Positions 54,636 to 63,628 of a stretch of DNA of 64,000 bases are shown piece after piece. The notes beneath the pieces are model-generated. The model saw only the letters and a program-made list of their open reading frames with translations, was not told where the DNA came from and did not search any database. The translations under genes and the position numbers were made by a program. Positions within the stretch are counted from its first letter, which is position 1. Each line of letters starts with the position of its first letter. Source of the stretch: Pseudoxanthomonas suwonensis (GTDB lineage: Bacteria; Pseudomonadota; Gammaproteobacteria; Xanthomonadales; Xanthomonadaceae). The DNA lies in contig NZ_CP011144.1 in NCBI RefSeq assembly GCF_000972865.1, positions 1,736,001 to 1,800,000 of the forward strand, given 5' to 3'.

Positions 54636-56198
54636 TCACCAGAACAGCGCGTACAGCGCGGCCAGGATCGCGATCACGCCGAACGCGGCGATGTTGAAGC
54701 CGGCCGAGGTGGAGTAGTCCACGTCGTCGGTACGGATCAGGTCGCTGCCGGCCCGCTGCGGCCGCGTCGCCAGCGACACGCCCACGGCCAGCGCCAGCGC
54801 CAGCAGGAACACCAGGCCGACGCGGTCGATGAACGGCAGCGACGGCCAGGCCAGCTTGAGCACGATCGACAGCACGAACGAGCCGATCGCCGCTGCCAGC
54901 GCGCCGGCCTCGTTGGCGCGCTTCCAGAACAGGCCCAGCACGAAGATCACCACGATGCCCGGGGTGAAGAAGCCGGTGTATTCCTGGATGTACTGGAAGG
55001 CCTGGTCGAAGCTGCCCAGCAGCGGGCGCGCGGTCAGGATCGCCAGCAGCACCGACACCGTCGCGGCGATGCGGCCCACGCGCACCAGCCGCGCCTGCTC
55101 GGCCTGCGGGCGCGACTTGGCGTAGAAGTCCAGGGTGAAGATGGTGGCCACCGAATTGATCTTGGACGCCAGCGAGGCCACGATCGCCGCCACCAGCGCG
55201 GCGAACACCAGGCCGAGGATGCCGCCGGGCAGCAGCGACATCATCGTCGGATAGGCCTGGTCGGGCTTGGCCAGGTCCGGCGCCAGCATCACCGCGGCGA
55301 TGCCCGGCACCACCACCACCAGCGGCATCAGCAGCTTGAGGAAGGCGGCGAACACCACGCCCTTCTGCGCCTCGCGCAGGTCCTTGGCCGCCAGCGCGCG
55401 CTGGATGATGTACTGGTTGAAGCCCCAGTAGCTGATGTTCATGATCCACATGCCGCCGATCAGCACGCTGATGCCCGGCAGGTCCTTGTAGAACGGGTTG
55501 TCCTTGCTGAGGATCATCTCGAAGTGGCCGGGGTGCTCGGCCCACAGGCGCGAGAAGCCGCCGGCGACGCTGCCGTCGCCGATGTGGCTCAGGGTGATCC
55601 CGGTGACCAGCAGGCCGCCCATCACCAGCAGGGTGACCTGCACGATGTCGGTCAGCGCCACCGCCTTCAGGCCGCCGTACAGCTGGTAGGCCAAGGCGAA
55701 CACGCCCAGCAGCACCAGCGCCAAGGTCTGGTCCATGCCGGTGACCTGGGTCACCGCGATCGAGCCCAGCCACAGGATCGAGGTCAGGTTCACGAACACG
55801 TACAGGCCCAGCCAGAACACGGCCATCAGCGTGCGGATGCGGGTGCCGTACCGCTCCTCCAGGAACTGCGGCATCGTGTAGATGCGGTTGCGCAGGAAGA
55901 TCGGCAGGAAGAACTTGCCGACGATCAGCAGGGTGGCCGCGGCCATCCACTCGTAGGAGGCGATCGCCAGTCCGAGGGCGTAGCCCGAACCGGACATGCC
56001 GATGATCTGCTCGGCCGAAATGTTCGCCGCGATCAGCGAGGCGCCGATCGCCCACCACGGCAGCGACTTGCTGGCCAGGAAGTAGTCGGTGGCGGACTTC
56101 TGGTGCCCCGCCTTCTCGCGCGAGACCCATTGCGCCAGGGTGAAGATGCCCGCCAGGTAGACGAGCACGATCACCACATCCAGTGTTGCCAGCTTCAT
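54636..56198 (-). CDS. Sodium:solute symporter family sugar transporter
   Basis: The 520-residue protein is a Na+/solute symporter of the SSS (SGLT-like) family with about 14 membrane helices, beginning LDVVIVLVYLAGIFTLAQWVS, and the signature ANISAEQIIGMSGSGYALGLAIASYEW near residue 58 and the YQLYGGLKAVALTDIVQ segment near 170. The gene order GH3-transporter-LacI suggests a sugar, probably a beta-glucoside product or glucose. The ATG at 56198 has GGGAGAGG just upstream; a longer open frame adds residues without transmembrane character. It is 140 bases downstream of the GH3 gene, with no other gene between. Confidence 0.92.
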   Translation of the reverse strand: MKLATLDVVIVLVYLAGIFTLAQWVSREKAGHQKSATDYFLASKSLPWWAIGASLIAANISAEQIIGMSGSGYALGLAIASYEWMAAATLLIVGKFFLPIFLRNRIYTMPQFLEERYGTRIRTLMAVFWLGLYVFVNLTSILWLGSIAVTQVTGMDQTLALVLLGVFALAYQLYGGLKAVALTDIVQVTLLVMGGLLVTGITLSHIGDGSVAGGFSRLWAEHPGHFEMILSKDNPFYKDLPGISVLIGGMWIMNISYWGFNQYIIQRALAAKDLREAQKGVVFAAFLKLLMPLVVVVPGIAAVMLAPDLAKPDQAYPTMMSLLPGGILGLVFAALVAAIVASLASKINSVATIFTLDFYAKSRPQAEQARLVRVGRIAATVSVLLAILTARPLLGSFDQAFQYIQEYTGFFTPGIVVIFVLGLFWKRANEAGALAAAIGSFVLSIVLKLAWPSLPFIDRVGLVFLLALALAVGVSLATRPQRAGSDLIRTDDVDYSTSAGFNIAAFGVIAILAALYALFW

Positions 56199-56338
56199 CC
56201 AGCCTCTCCCGGTTGCTTGCCGTCGATGTGGGGAGGGCGGCACGGCCCGCCGGGTCGCGGCGATCGCAGCCGCGGCGGCAGGTTTCCATCAGCAGGCCCG
56301 CGCCGCCGCCCTCCCGGCGCGGCGCGGGCCGGGTACGG

Positions 56339-58930
56339 CTAGTTCGCGGTGGGGCAGTCGAGGATTTGCCGCGCCTCGCTCACTGCGCCGATCGCCACGC
56401 GGGAGATCGACAGTGTGGTCGCCGCATCGCTGTGCAGCCTGACCACCGTGTCGAGCCCGGCCACGTCGGCACCGCTGGCGGCAAAGCACTTCAGCGGGAT
56501 GCCCAGCGTGGTCCACTGCCCGGCCGGCAGCGCGGCCAGCGCGTCGCGCAGCGGCAGCGGCGAACCGGCACCGGCGCTGGCGGCGACCGAACCGCTGGCC
56601 GGGACCGCGTCCGGGCGCAGGGTCAGCACCAGCAGCAGGTCGCCGTTGGTTTCGCGGGTCAGCTCCTGCGGCGGCTGGGACGCGATCGCCACGCTGGCGG
56701 CCTGCGCGCCCGACCAGGTGAAGCGGCGCGCGTCCTCCTGTCGCTCGTGGTCGACCGCGGTCACCGCCAGGCTGTTGTCGGCCAGCGCCGCCGGCACGGT
56801 GGTGACCTGCACGGCCTGGGCCTGCGCGTCCTCCAGCTTCAGGCTCAGGCCCGGGGCGAGCAGGCCGCGGGCGAAGTACACGCCGGCCGGCGCCTGCAGG
56901 CCCTCGATGCCGGAATCTTCCGGCAGCGGCGCCAGGTCGCCGTTGTCGGCGTAGGTGAGGCCATGGCCGAAGGCGAACAGCGGGTCGTGGCCGGGCTGGT
57001 TGACCGCCGCGTCGAGCGCGTTGCGCGGCCAGGAGAAGCTGAGCTTGCCCTTGAAGTCGTGGCCGACGCTGCCGTCGGCCTTGCGCAGCAGCACGTCGGC
57101 CACGCCGGCACCTTCGCCGCCCGGCAGCCAGGCGGCGACGAAGGCATCGGCGGCGTTGATCTCGCGGTTCATCCACAGCGGCCGGCCGGTGATGAACACC
57201 GCCACCACCGGGATGCCGTCGGCCTTGAGCCTGCGGATCAGTTCCAGGTCGCTGTCGTTGCCGGGATTGAACAGCAGGTTGGGGATGTCGCCCTGGAATT
57301 CGGCGTAGGGTTCTTCGCCGAACACCACCACGGCCACGTCCGGCTTGTTCCGGTACTTGCCGTCCACCGCCAGCTCGGCCTGGCCACCGCCGGCCTTGAC
57401 CGCGCGGGCGATGCCTTCCCAGATCGTGTCGGCGTTGGGGAAGTCGGCACGGACCGTGCCGGTGCCCTGCCAGCTCAGGGTCCAGCCGCCGGTCTGCTTG
57501 GTCATGTTGTCTGCGCCGTCGCCGGCGACCAGCACCCGCTGGTCCGTGCGCAGCGGCAGGACGCCGCCCTGGTTCTTGAGCAGGACCAGCGATTCGCGCA
57601 CCGCCTGGCGTGCGACGGCACGGTGCTCGGGCGCGCCGAGCAACTCGAACTTGCCGCCGAGCGCGCGCTGCGACGGCTTGGGCGCGTCGAACAGCTTCAT
57701 CAGGAACTTGACCCGCAGGATCCGGCGCACCGCATCGTCCAGGCGCTCGATCGGCAACGTGCCGTTCTTCGCCGCGGCCAGGGTGGTCTCGTACATGCCC
57801 TTCCAGCTGTCCGGCGCCATCGCCATGTCCAGGCCGGCGACGAAGGTGGCCGGGCAGTCGTCGTTGCTGCAGCCGGGGATCTGGCCGTGGCCGTTCCAGT
57901 CGCCGACGATGAAGCCGCCGAAGGCCATGCGGCCCTTCAGTACGTCGGTCAGCAGCGGCTGGTGGCCGTGCATCTTGGTGCCGTGGAAGCTGTTGAACGA
58001 GGCCATCACCGACTGCGCGCCGGCCTCGATCGCGGTCTTGTAGCCGGCCGTGTGCACGTCGCGCAGTTCGGCCTCGCTGACCTGGGTGTCGCCCTGGTCG
58101 CGGCCGCCGGTGGTGCCGCCGTCGCCGACGAAGTGCTTGACCGACACCATCACCCGGTTGTCGCCGAGGAAGTCCGGCGCGCCGACCTTGCCCTGCAGGC
58201 CCTCGACCATCGCCACGGCGAACTCGGCCACCACCTGCGGGTTCTCCGAATAGCCCTCGTAGGCGCGGCCCCAGCGCACGTCCTGCGGCACCGCCACGGT
58301 CGGCGCGAATGCCCACTCCATGCCGGTGGCGCGGGTCTCCAGCGCGGTGATCTCGCCGATGCGGCGCAGCAGTTCCGGGTTGCGGGTGGCGCCGAGGCCG
58401 ACGTTGTGCGGGAACAGGGTCGCGCCCACGACATTGCTCTGGCCATGCATCGCGTCGATGCCCCAGATCACCGGGATCGCCTTGCCGCCGCCGGAGGTGT
58501 CCATCGACGCCTCCCAGAACGCGTCGGCCAGCGCCAGCCATTCGGCCGGGGCGGCGTTGTACTTGCCGCCGGGGTCGGAGCTGCCGCCGGCCAGGATCGA
58601 GCCGAGCCGGTACTTGCGCACGTCCTCCGGGGTGATGCTGTCGATGTCGCCCTGGATGATCTGGCCGACCTTCTCCTCCAGGGTCATGCTCGCCAGCAGC
58701 TCGTCGATACGCTGCTCCAGCGCCGGATCGGCGGCCAGCGGCCAGGCCAGCGCCGGCCAGGCATCCGGGTGGATGCTGCCGTCGGCTGTGGCCGTCGGGT
58801 CGGCGGTGGCCGGCGCGTCGGCCGGTGCCGGGGCGCGGTTGCAGGCGGCCAGCACGGCCAGCGCCAGTGCGGCGGCCAATGCGTGGCGGATGCGGACGGC
58901 AGGCGCACGGGCGCCGGCATGGATGCTCAT
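56339..58930 (-). CDS. Glycoside hydrolase family 3 beta-glucosidase, lipoprotein
   Basis: GH3 exo-beta-glucosidases release glucose from cello-oligosaccharides or beta-1,3/1,4 glucans. The 863-residue protein has a lipoprotein signal (AVLAACNRAP; lipidated Cys near residue 31), the GH3 N-terminal barrel (MTLEEKVGQIIQGDID, PVIWGIDAMHGQSNV, VSVKHFVGDGGT), the nucleophile Asp in FGGFIVGDWNGHGQ near residue 340, the GH3 C-terminal domain (VLLKNQGGVLPLR, FGEEPYAEFQGD) and a C-terminal galactose-binding-like ExoP domain. ATG at 58930 follows GGAGGGAG. A palindromic operator lies about 90 bases upstream. It leads the operon with the symporter and LacI genes. Confidence 0.94.
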   Translation of the reverse strand: MSIHAGARAPAVRIRHALAAALALAVLAACNRAPAPADAPATADPTATADGSIHPDAWPALAWPLAADPALEQRIDELLASMTLEEKVGQIIQGDIDSITPEDVRKYRLGSILAGGSSDPGGKYNAAPAEWLALADAFWEASMDTSGGGKAIPVIWGIDAMHGQSNVVGATLFPHNVGLGATRNPELLRRIGEITALETRATGMEWAFAPTVAVPQDVRWGRAYEGYSENPQVVAEFAVAMVEGLQGKVGAPDFLGDNRVMVSVKHFVGDGGTTGGRDQGDTQVSEAELRDVHTAGYKTAIEAGAQSVMASFNSFHGTKMHGHQPLLTDVLKGRMAFGGFIVGDWNGHGQIPGCSNDDCPATFVAGLDMAMAPDSWKGMYETTLAAAKNGTLPIERLDDAVRRILRVKFLMKLFDAPKPSQRALGGKFELLGAPEHRAVARQAVRESLVLLKNQGGVLPLRTDQRVLVAGDGADNMTKQTGGWTLSWQGTGTVRADFPNADTIWEGIARAVKAGGGQAELAVDGKYRNKPDVAVVVFGEEPYAEFQGDIPNLLFNPGNDSDLELIRRLKADGIPVVAVFITGRPLWMNREINAADAFVAAWLPGGEGAGVADVLLRKADGSVGHDFKGKLSFSWPRNALDAAVNQPGHDPLFAFGHGLTYADNGDLAPLPEDSGIEGLQAPAGVYFARGLLAPGLSLKLEDAQAQAVQVTTVPAALADNSLAVTAVDHERQEDARRFTWSGAQAASVAIASQPPQELTRETNGDLLLVLTLRPDAVPASGSVAASAGAGSPLPLRDALAALPAGQWTTLGIPLKCFAASGADVAGLDTVVRLHSDAATTLSISRVAIGAVSEARQILDCPTAN

Positions 58931-59019
58931 CAGGATCTCCCTCCGGTCGGTCTCTGGAGGCGCCCACAACCATCCGGGCGCCTTTTGCGGCAATGACGGG
59001 CGCAGAGGCTTGTCACAAA

Positions 59020-59033
59020 TGGCAGCGCTGTCA
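59020..59033. promoter_or_regulatory. LacI-type operator upstream of the GH3 gene
   Basis: TGGCAGCGCTGTCA is a 14-bp inverted repeat with one mismatch (TGACAGCGCTGTCA would be perfect) and a central CG, as LacI-family operators require. It is the only such word in the 489-base gap 58931-59419, which otherwise holds promoters and no gene. Confidence 0.65.
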
Positions 59034-59339
59034 ACCGGACGGGCGGGTTCCTGTCCCGTGACTTCCGGCAGGGCCCCGGCGGGCGTCCGCGCGCGGGGCG
59101 CGGCCGGGCCCGGAAAACCCCCGTGCTGGCGGGCGATTGCCGTCCTCCCGTCCCGCGGGCAGGCCCATGTCGGGCCGGCCATGGGCGGGGCCCGGCCTGC
59201 TGCATCGCAACAGCCCTTTTGCGACGGACCGGAGAGGTCGGCGGGCCAGCCAGGCCATCCCGCCGCGGACAGAGGGACGACCTCCCCGGCCGCGCCGGAT
59301 CGCCCACCGCGACGCCGCAGCGCCCGCCCTTCAAGGCTT

Positions 59340-59374
59340 CCGGCTTCCGAAGCCGGCGCAACCCTCTCTATAAT
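59340..59374 (+). promoter_or_regulatory. Promoter of the cytochrome c gene with a 17-bp palindrome
   Basis: A perfect -10 TATAAT lies at 59369-59374. The palindrome CCGGCTTC-C-GAAGCCGG (59340-59356) covers the -35 position (TTCCGA, 18-base spacer), which could be a regulator site. The transcript would start near 59381, some 40 bases before the GTG. Confidence 0.5.
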
Positions 59375-59419
59375 CGCCGCCAGCTGTGGCCGGCCGCGCC
59401 ACTCGCCATAGGATGCGAT

Positions 59420-59938
59420 GTGCGTAACTACGACCTGGAATTCCTCAAGCGCTTCTCGATGATCATCGGCCTGCTGGCCCTGGTCACCCTGGGCCTGATC
59501 CTGCTGGCGATCTACCTGCACCGCCAGCTGCCGCCGGAAATCTCGCCCACGGCCGCCCGGCGCACGGCCGAGCGCATCCACCCGGTCGGCGCGGTCTATG
59601 CCGGCGACACCGGCGCCGCCGCCCAGGCCGCCGCGGCCGCCGCGGCCGCGGCCAAGGCCGCCTCGCAGGTCGCCTACGGCGGCACCACCGACGGCGCGGT
59701 CATCTACCAGAACCTGTGCGGCGCCTGCCACACCACCGGCGTGGGCCAGGCCCCGACCCTGGACCGCGCGCAGTGGAATGCGCGCATCGCGCAGGGCACC
59801 GAGACGATGTACCGGCATGCCATCGAGGGCTTCACCGGCCCGGACGGCGGGATCATGCCGCCGCGCGGCGGCAACCCCTCGCTGACCGACGAACAGGTCC
59901 AGGTCACGGTCGACTGGATGCTCGCCAACCTGAAGTAA
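59420..59938 (+). CDS. Cytochrome c5-type protein with membrane anchor
   Basis: The 172-residue protein has one N-terminal membrane segment (about residues 15-36, MIIGLLALVTLGLILLAIYL), a low-complexity Ala/Lys linker (about 65-88) and a class I cytochrome c domain with heme motif CGACH in NLCGACHTTGVGQAP, and the distal methionine in GGIMPPRGGNP. It carries electrons on the outside of the inner membrane, probably towards a terminal oxidase. The start is a GTG at 59420 with AGGA at 59410-59413. A strong hairpin follows the stop. Confidence 0.9.
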   Translation: MRNYDLEFLKRFSMIIGLLALVTLGLILLAIYLHRQLPPEISPTAARRTAERIHPVGAVYAGDTGAAAQAAAAAAAAAKAASQVAYGGTTDGAVIYQNLCGACHTTGVGQAPTLDRAQWNARIAQGTETMYRHAIEGFTGPDGGIMPPRGGNPSLTDEQVQVTVDWMLANLK

Positions 59939-59954
59939 GCCACGCCCCCTTCCA

Positions 59955-59982
59955 GACAACGCCGCCTCCGGGCGGCGTTGTC
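59955..59982 (+). terminator. Terminator after the cytochrome c gene
   Basis: A perfect 12-bp stem (GACAACGCCGCC and its inverse) with a TCCG loop is followed by GTTT. It separates the cytochrome c transcript from the nuclease gene 24 bases on. Confidence 0.8.
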
Positions 59983-60006
59983 GTTTCCGCCCACGGTAGG
60001 CCCACC

Positions 60007-61746
60007 ATGCGCCCCATTTCGCCGCTGCGTCCGTCCCTCCTGCTGCTGGCCCTCGCCGTCGCCGGCCCGGCCGGCGCCGCCACCCTGGCGATCGGCCAGG
60101 TCCAGGGCAGCGGCCCGCGCAGCCCGCTCGAGGGCCAGGCGGTATCGGTGGCCGGCACGGTGAGCGCCGATTTCCGCGAGGGACTGGGCGGCCTCTACAT
60201 CCAGGATGCCGGCGACGGCGACCCGGCCACCTCCGACGGCCTGTTCGTGCAGGCGGCCGACGGCTTCGAGTTTCCGGCCGGCCTGGCGGCCGGTGCGCGC
60301 TGCCGCTTCCACGGCCGCGTGGCCGAACTGGAAGGACGCGGCGGCGACAGCCTGACCGCGCTGCGGGTCGACCGCATCGACCGCTGCCGGCCGGGCACGC
60401 CGGTACCGGTGCAGGCGATCGCGGCGCTGCCGGACGACTGGGAGTCGCTGGAAGGCATGGCGGTGCGCGTGGACGCCCCGCTCACCGTCACCGGTACCGA
60501 CGCGGTGCAGCGCTTCGGCGAGCTGGCGGTGTCGTTCGATGGCCGCCAGTGGCAGCCCAGCGAACTGGCGCGCCCGGGCTCGGCCGAACACGCCGCGCTG
60601 GCGGCGCGCAACGCGCGCCAGCGCCTGCTGCTGGACGACGGCAGCGCGCAGCGCGACCCGGCGCAGGTCGCCTGGCTCGACGGCGGCGAGGTGCCGCGCA
60701 CGGGCAGCGTGGTGCGCGGCGCCGAAGGCATCGTCGACCAGCGCCACGGCGGCTGGCGGCTGCAGCTGACCGCGCCACCACGGATCGAGGCGGCGGAGCG
60801 ACCGGAACCGCCGCAGGTGCCGGGCAATGTGCGCGTGGCCGCGTTCAACCTGGAGAACCTGTTCAACGGCGACGGTCGTGGCGGCGGCTTCCCGACCGCG
60901 CGCGGCGCGCGCACGCCGCAGGCGCTGGACGCGCAGCTGGCCAAGCTGGTGGCCACGATCGAGGCGCTGGACCCGGACGTGGCCGCGCTGATGGAGCTGG
61001 AGAACGACGGCTATGGCGAGGATTCCAGCATCGCCGCACTGGTGCGGGCGCTCGACCCCGACGGCGGCCGCTGGCGCTTCGTCAACACCGGCCACGGCCC
61101 CGGTCCGGACGCCATACGCGTCGGCCTGCTCTACCGCGCCGACCGCCTGGTCGCGCGCGGCAAGCCGGCGGTGCTCGAGGGCGGGCCGTTCGGCGAACGC
61201 AGCCGCGTGCCGCTGGCGCAGGCGTTCCGGCGCAAGGGCGGCGGCGGGGAGTTCGTGGTGGTCGCCAACCACTTCAAGTCCAAGGGCTGCAGCGAAGCCG
61301 AGGGCGCCGACGCCGACCAGAAGGACGGCCAGGCCTGCTGGAACGCGCTGCGCCTGGACTCGGCGCAGCGGCTGCACGCCTGGCTGCAGTCGGCGCCGCT
61401 GGGGCGCGGCCGCGAGCGGGTGATCCTGCTGGGCGATTTCAATGCCTACGGGATGGAGGATCCGGTGCGCTGGCTGCGCGAGGAGGGAGGCTGGGCCGAT
61501 GCCTTCGCCGCCGCCGGAGTCGCGGACCCGGATGCAGCCGGTCCCTACAGCTACGTGTACCAGGGCCTCAGCGGCCGGCTCGACCACGCCCTGCTGAGCC
61601 CGGCGCTGGTGCCGCACCTGCGCGGCGCGGCCGAGTGGCACGTCAACGCCGACGAGCCCGGTGACGCCGGCTATGCCGGCCGCAACGTGCCCGGCCCGTG
61701 GCGCAGTTCGGACCACGATCCGCTGTTGCTGGGGTTCGATCTTTAG
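60007..61746 (+). CDS. ExeM/NucH-type extracellular endonuclease
   Basis: The 579-residue protein has a signal peptide (cut near residue 25, GPAGAAT), an OB-like N-terminal domain (about 30-270) and an endonuclease/exonuclease/phosphatase domain with RVAAFNLENLFNGDG near residue 277, AALMELENDGYGEDS, VVANHFKSKGCSEAEG, ILLGDFNAYGMEDPV and the C-terminal SSDHDPLLLGFDL, all metal and catalytic residues in place. Such enzymes degrade extracellular DNA, for example in biofilm dispersal. The stop TAG at 61744-61746 is formed by the first bases of a family A repeat. It may be read through weakly from the cytochrome gene but has its own start after the terminator. Confidence 0.92.
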   Translation: MRPISPLRPSLLLLALAVAGPAGAATLAIGQVQGSGPRSPLEGQAVSVAGTVSADFREGLGGLYIQDAGDGDPATSDGLFVQAADGFEFPAGLAAGARCRFHGRVAELEGRGGDSLTALRVDRIDRCRPGTPVPVQAIAALPDDWESLEGMAVRVDAPLTVTGTDAVQRFGELAVSFDGRQWQPSELARPGSAEHAALAARNARQRLLLDDGSAQRDPAQVAWLDGGEVPRTGSVVRGAEGIVDQRHGGWRLQLTAPPRIEAAERPEPPQVPGNVRVAAFNLENLFNGDGRGGGFPTARGARTPQALDAQLAKLVATIEALDPDVAALMELENDGYGEDSSIAALVRALDPDGGRWRFVNTGHGPGPDAIRVGLLYRADRLVARGKPAVLEGGPFGERSRVPLAQAFRRKGGGGEFVVVANHFKSKGCSEAEGADADQKDGQACWNALRLDSAQRLHAWLQSAPLGRGRERVILLGDFNAYGMEDPVRWLREEGGWADAFAAAGVADPDAAGPYSYVYQGLSGRLDHALLSPALVPHLRGAAEWHVNADEPGDAGYAGRNVPGPWRSSDHDPLLLGFDL

Positions 61747-62075
61747 GCGCCGGGCTCCGGCCGGCGACATGCCACGTCGGCGCAGGCGACTCCCTCACGG
61801 TTCCGACGCCCATGTCGCCGACTGAAGTCAGCTCCTACAGAAGAGCGGCGGCGCCATGGCTGTTGTAGGAGCCGGGTTCAGCCGGCGACACGACGCCGTC
61901 GGCACAGGCGACTTCCTCATGGTTCCGACGCCCGTGTCGCCAGCAAGCTGGGCTCCTACAAGGCCTGCGCCATTGCGGTTGCAGGAGCCGGGCTTGCCCG
62001 CGACGCGACGTCGCGGGCACAGGCGACTCCCTCATTCTCCTGACGCCCGTGTCGCCGGCTGAACCCGGCTCCTAC
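61743..62075. repeat. Three tandem family A units
   Basis: Units begin at 61743, 61865 and 61981 (periods 122 and 116 bases), each with GTAGGAGCC-type ends and the inverse GGCTCCTAC. The first supplies the nuclease stop codon. The array fills the 357-base gap 61747-62103 between convergent genes; no gene is seen. Confidence 0.82.
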
Positions 62076-62103
62076 ACACACGCTCAGGAAGCGCGACCGC
62101 GGC

Positions 62104-63432
62104 TCAGCCGGCGGTGCCGTGCAGGTAGTCCAGCGACACCTGCAGCAGCGCGCGCAAGCCGACGTCCAGCGCGGTCTCGTCGAGCAGGAACTCCGGCGAG
62201 TGGTTGCCCGGCGCGGTGGCCGGGTCGATGCCCGGCGAGGTCGCGCCGACGAAGAAGAACATCGCCGGCACCTGCCGCGCGTAGAAGGAGAAGTCCTCCG
62301 CGCCCATCTGCAGCGGCGGCTCGTACACGTTGTCCGCACCGACCACCGCCTGCAGGCTCGGCCGCATCTTCGCGGTCAGCGCCGGGTCGTTGACCGTGGC
62401 CGGGTTGCCGTCGCCGTCGGGTACTTTCGCCTCGACCATGGCGCCGTGCGCGGCGGCCACGTGCTCGGACACGTTGCGCAGGTCGGCGAATATCCGCTCG
62501 CGCATGGCTTCGTCGAAGGTGCGGATGGTGCCGATCAGCTCCACGTCGTCGGGAATGATGTTGTAGCGGATGCCGCCGTTGACCGCGCCGAAGGTGACTA
62601 CGGCCGGCAGTCTGGCGATGTCGGTGCGGCGGCTGACGATCGTCTGCGCGGTGCCGACCAGGTCGGCCGCGGCGACGATCGGGTCGATCCCGCCCCACGG
62701 CCGCGAGCCGTGCGTCTGCCGGCCGACCACCTTGATGCTGAAGCTGTCGGACGCGGCCATCAGCGGGCCGCCGCGCACCGCGATCTGCCCGGCCGGCACC
62801 GAGGAGAACACGTGCAGGCCGAACACGGCCTCGGGCTTGAAGTCCGCGAACAGGCCCTGCGCCAGCATCAGCGAGGCGCCGCCCTCCTCGCCCTCCGGCG
62901 CGCCTTCCTCCGCGGGCTGGAACACGAACATGACCTCGCCCGGCAACTCGTCGCGCATCGCCACCAGCGCCTTGGCCACGCCGAGCAGGATGCCGGTGTG
63001 GGCGTCGTGGCCGCAGGCGTGCATCACCCCGACGGTCTGGCCGCGGTAGGTCGCCGTCGCCTTCGACGCGTACGGCAGCCCGGTGCGTTCGGTCACCGGC
63101 AGCGCGTCCATGTCCGCGCGCAGGGCGATCCGCGGTCCCGGCTTTCCGCCCTTGAGGATCGCGACCACGCCGTGGTGGGCGATGCCGGTCTTCGGCTCCA
63201 GGCCCATGCGCCGCAGTTCCTCCGCCACCACCCTGGCGGTGCGCGCCTCGCGGTTGGACAACTCCGGGTGCTGGTGGAAGTCGCGGCGCCAGTCGACCAC
63301 CTGCTGCTGCAGCTGCGCGGCTGCCGCGGCCACTTCGGGGCGCTGCGCAGCATCGGCTTGCGCCGGCGGGACAAGGGCGAACGAAAGGGCGCAGGCAAGC
63401 AGGGAAGCACTCGAGCGGGCAGCCAGGGACAT
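62104..63432 (-). CDS. M20-family amidohydrolase/peptidase, exported
   Basis: The 442-residue precursor has a signal peptide (to about residue 27, PPAQADAAQ) and an M20D dinuclear-metal peptidase: FHQHPELSNREARTARVVAEEL near residue 52, LRADMDALPVTE near 104, HACGHDAHTGILLGVA near 137 and QPAEEGAPEGEEGG near 171, with the lid/dimer domain between. It is closest to hippurate/IAA-amino-acid hydrolases but, unlike those, is exported. The metal ligands are intact. It is convergent with the nuclease gene and divergent from the TSUP gene. Confidence 0.92.
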   Translation of the reverse strand: MSLAARSSASLLACALSFALVPPAQADAAQRPEVAAAAAQLQQQVVDWRRDFHQHPELSNREARTARVVAEELRRMGLEPKTGIAHHGVVAILKGGKPGPRIALRADMDALPVTERTGLPYASKATATYRGQTVGVMHACGHDAHTGILLGVAKALVAMRDELPGEVMFVFQPAEEGAPEGEEGGASLMLAQGLFADFKPEAVFGLHVFSSVPAGQIAVRGGPLMAASDSFSIKVVGRQTHGSRPWGGIDPIVAAADLVGTAQTIVSRRTDIARLPAVVTFGAVNGGIRYNIIPDDVELIGTIRTFDEAMRERIFADLRNVSEHVAAAHGAMVEAKVPDGDGNPATVNDPALTAKMRPSLQAVVGADNVYEPPLQMGAEDFSFYARQVPAMFFFVGATSPGIDPATAPGNHSPEFLLDETALDVGLRALLQVSLDYLHGTAG

Positions 63433-63521
63433 CGCGCGACTCCGGTGGATGATCCGTCGATGCTACCGGTTACGCATGCACATGGCGGCATCGGACTCCA
63501 GGAAGGGCCGGAACGGTCTTC

Positions 63522-63547
63522 GTCATTCCCGTGCAGGCGGGGACGAC
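63522..63547. repeat. Single family B half-element
   Basis: One hairpin arm, GTCATTCCCGTGCAGGCGGGGACGAC, lies in the 196-base gap between the divergent M20 and TSUP genes, where it might affect either promoter. Confidence 0.65.
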
Positions 63548-63628
63548 GACAGTTGTTCAGGCCTTTCCCTAGAATGGCGACCCACGCCACGTCATCCGCG
63601 CCGGCGTCTTCCCCACGCCGGTAGCCCG

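Noticed and set aside
59625..59660. GCCGCGG-rich tract in the cytochrome gene as a regulatory repeat
   Set aside because: It encodes the Ala-rich linker of the cytochrome protein and needs no other explanation.
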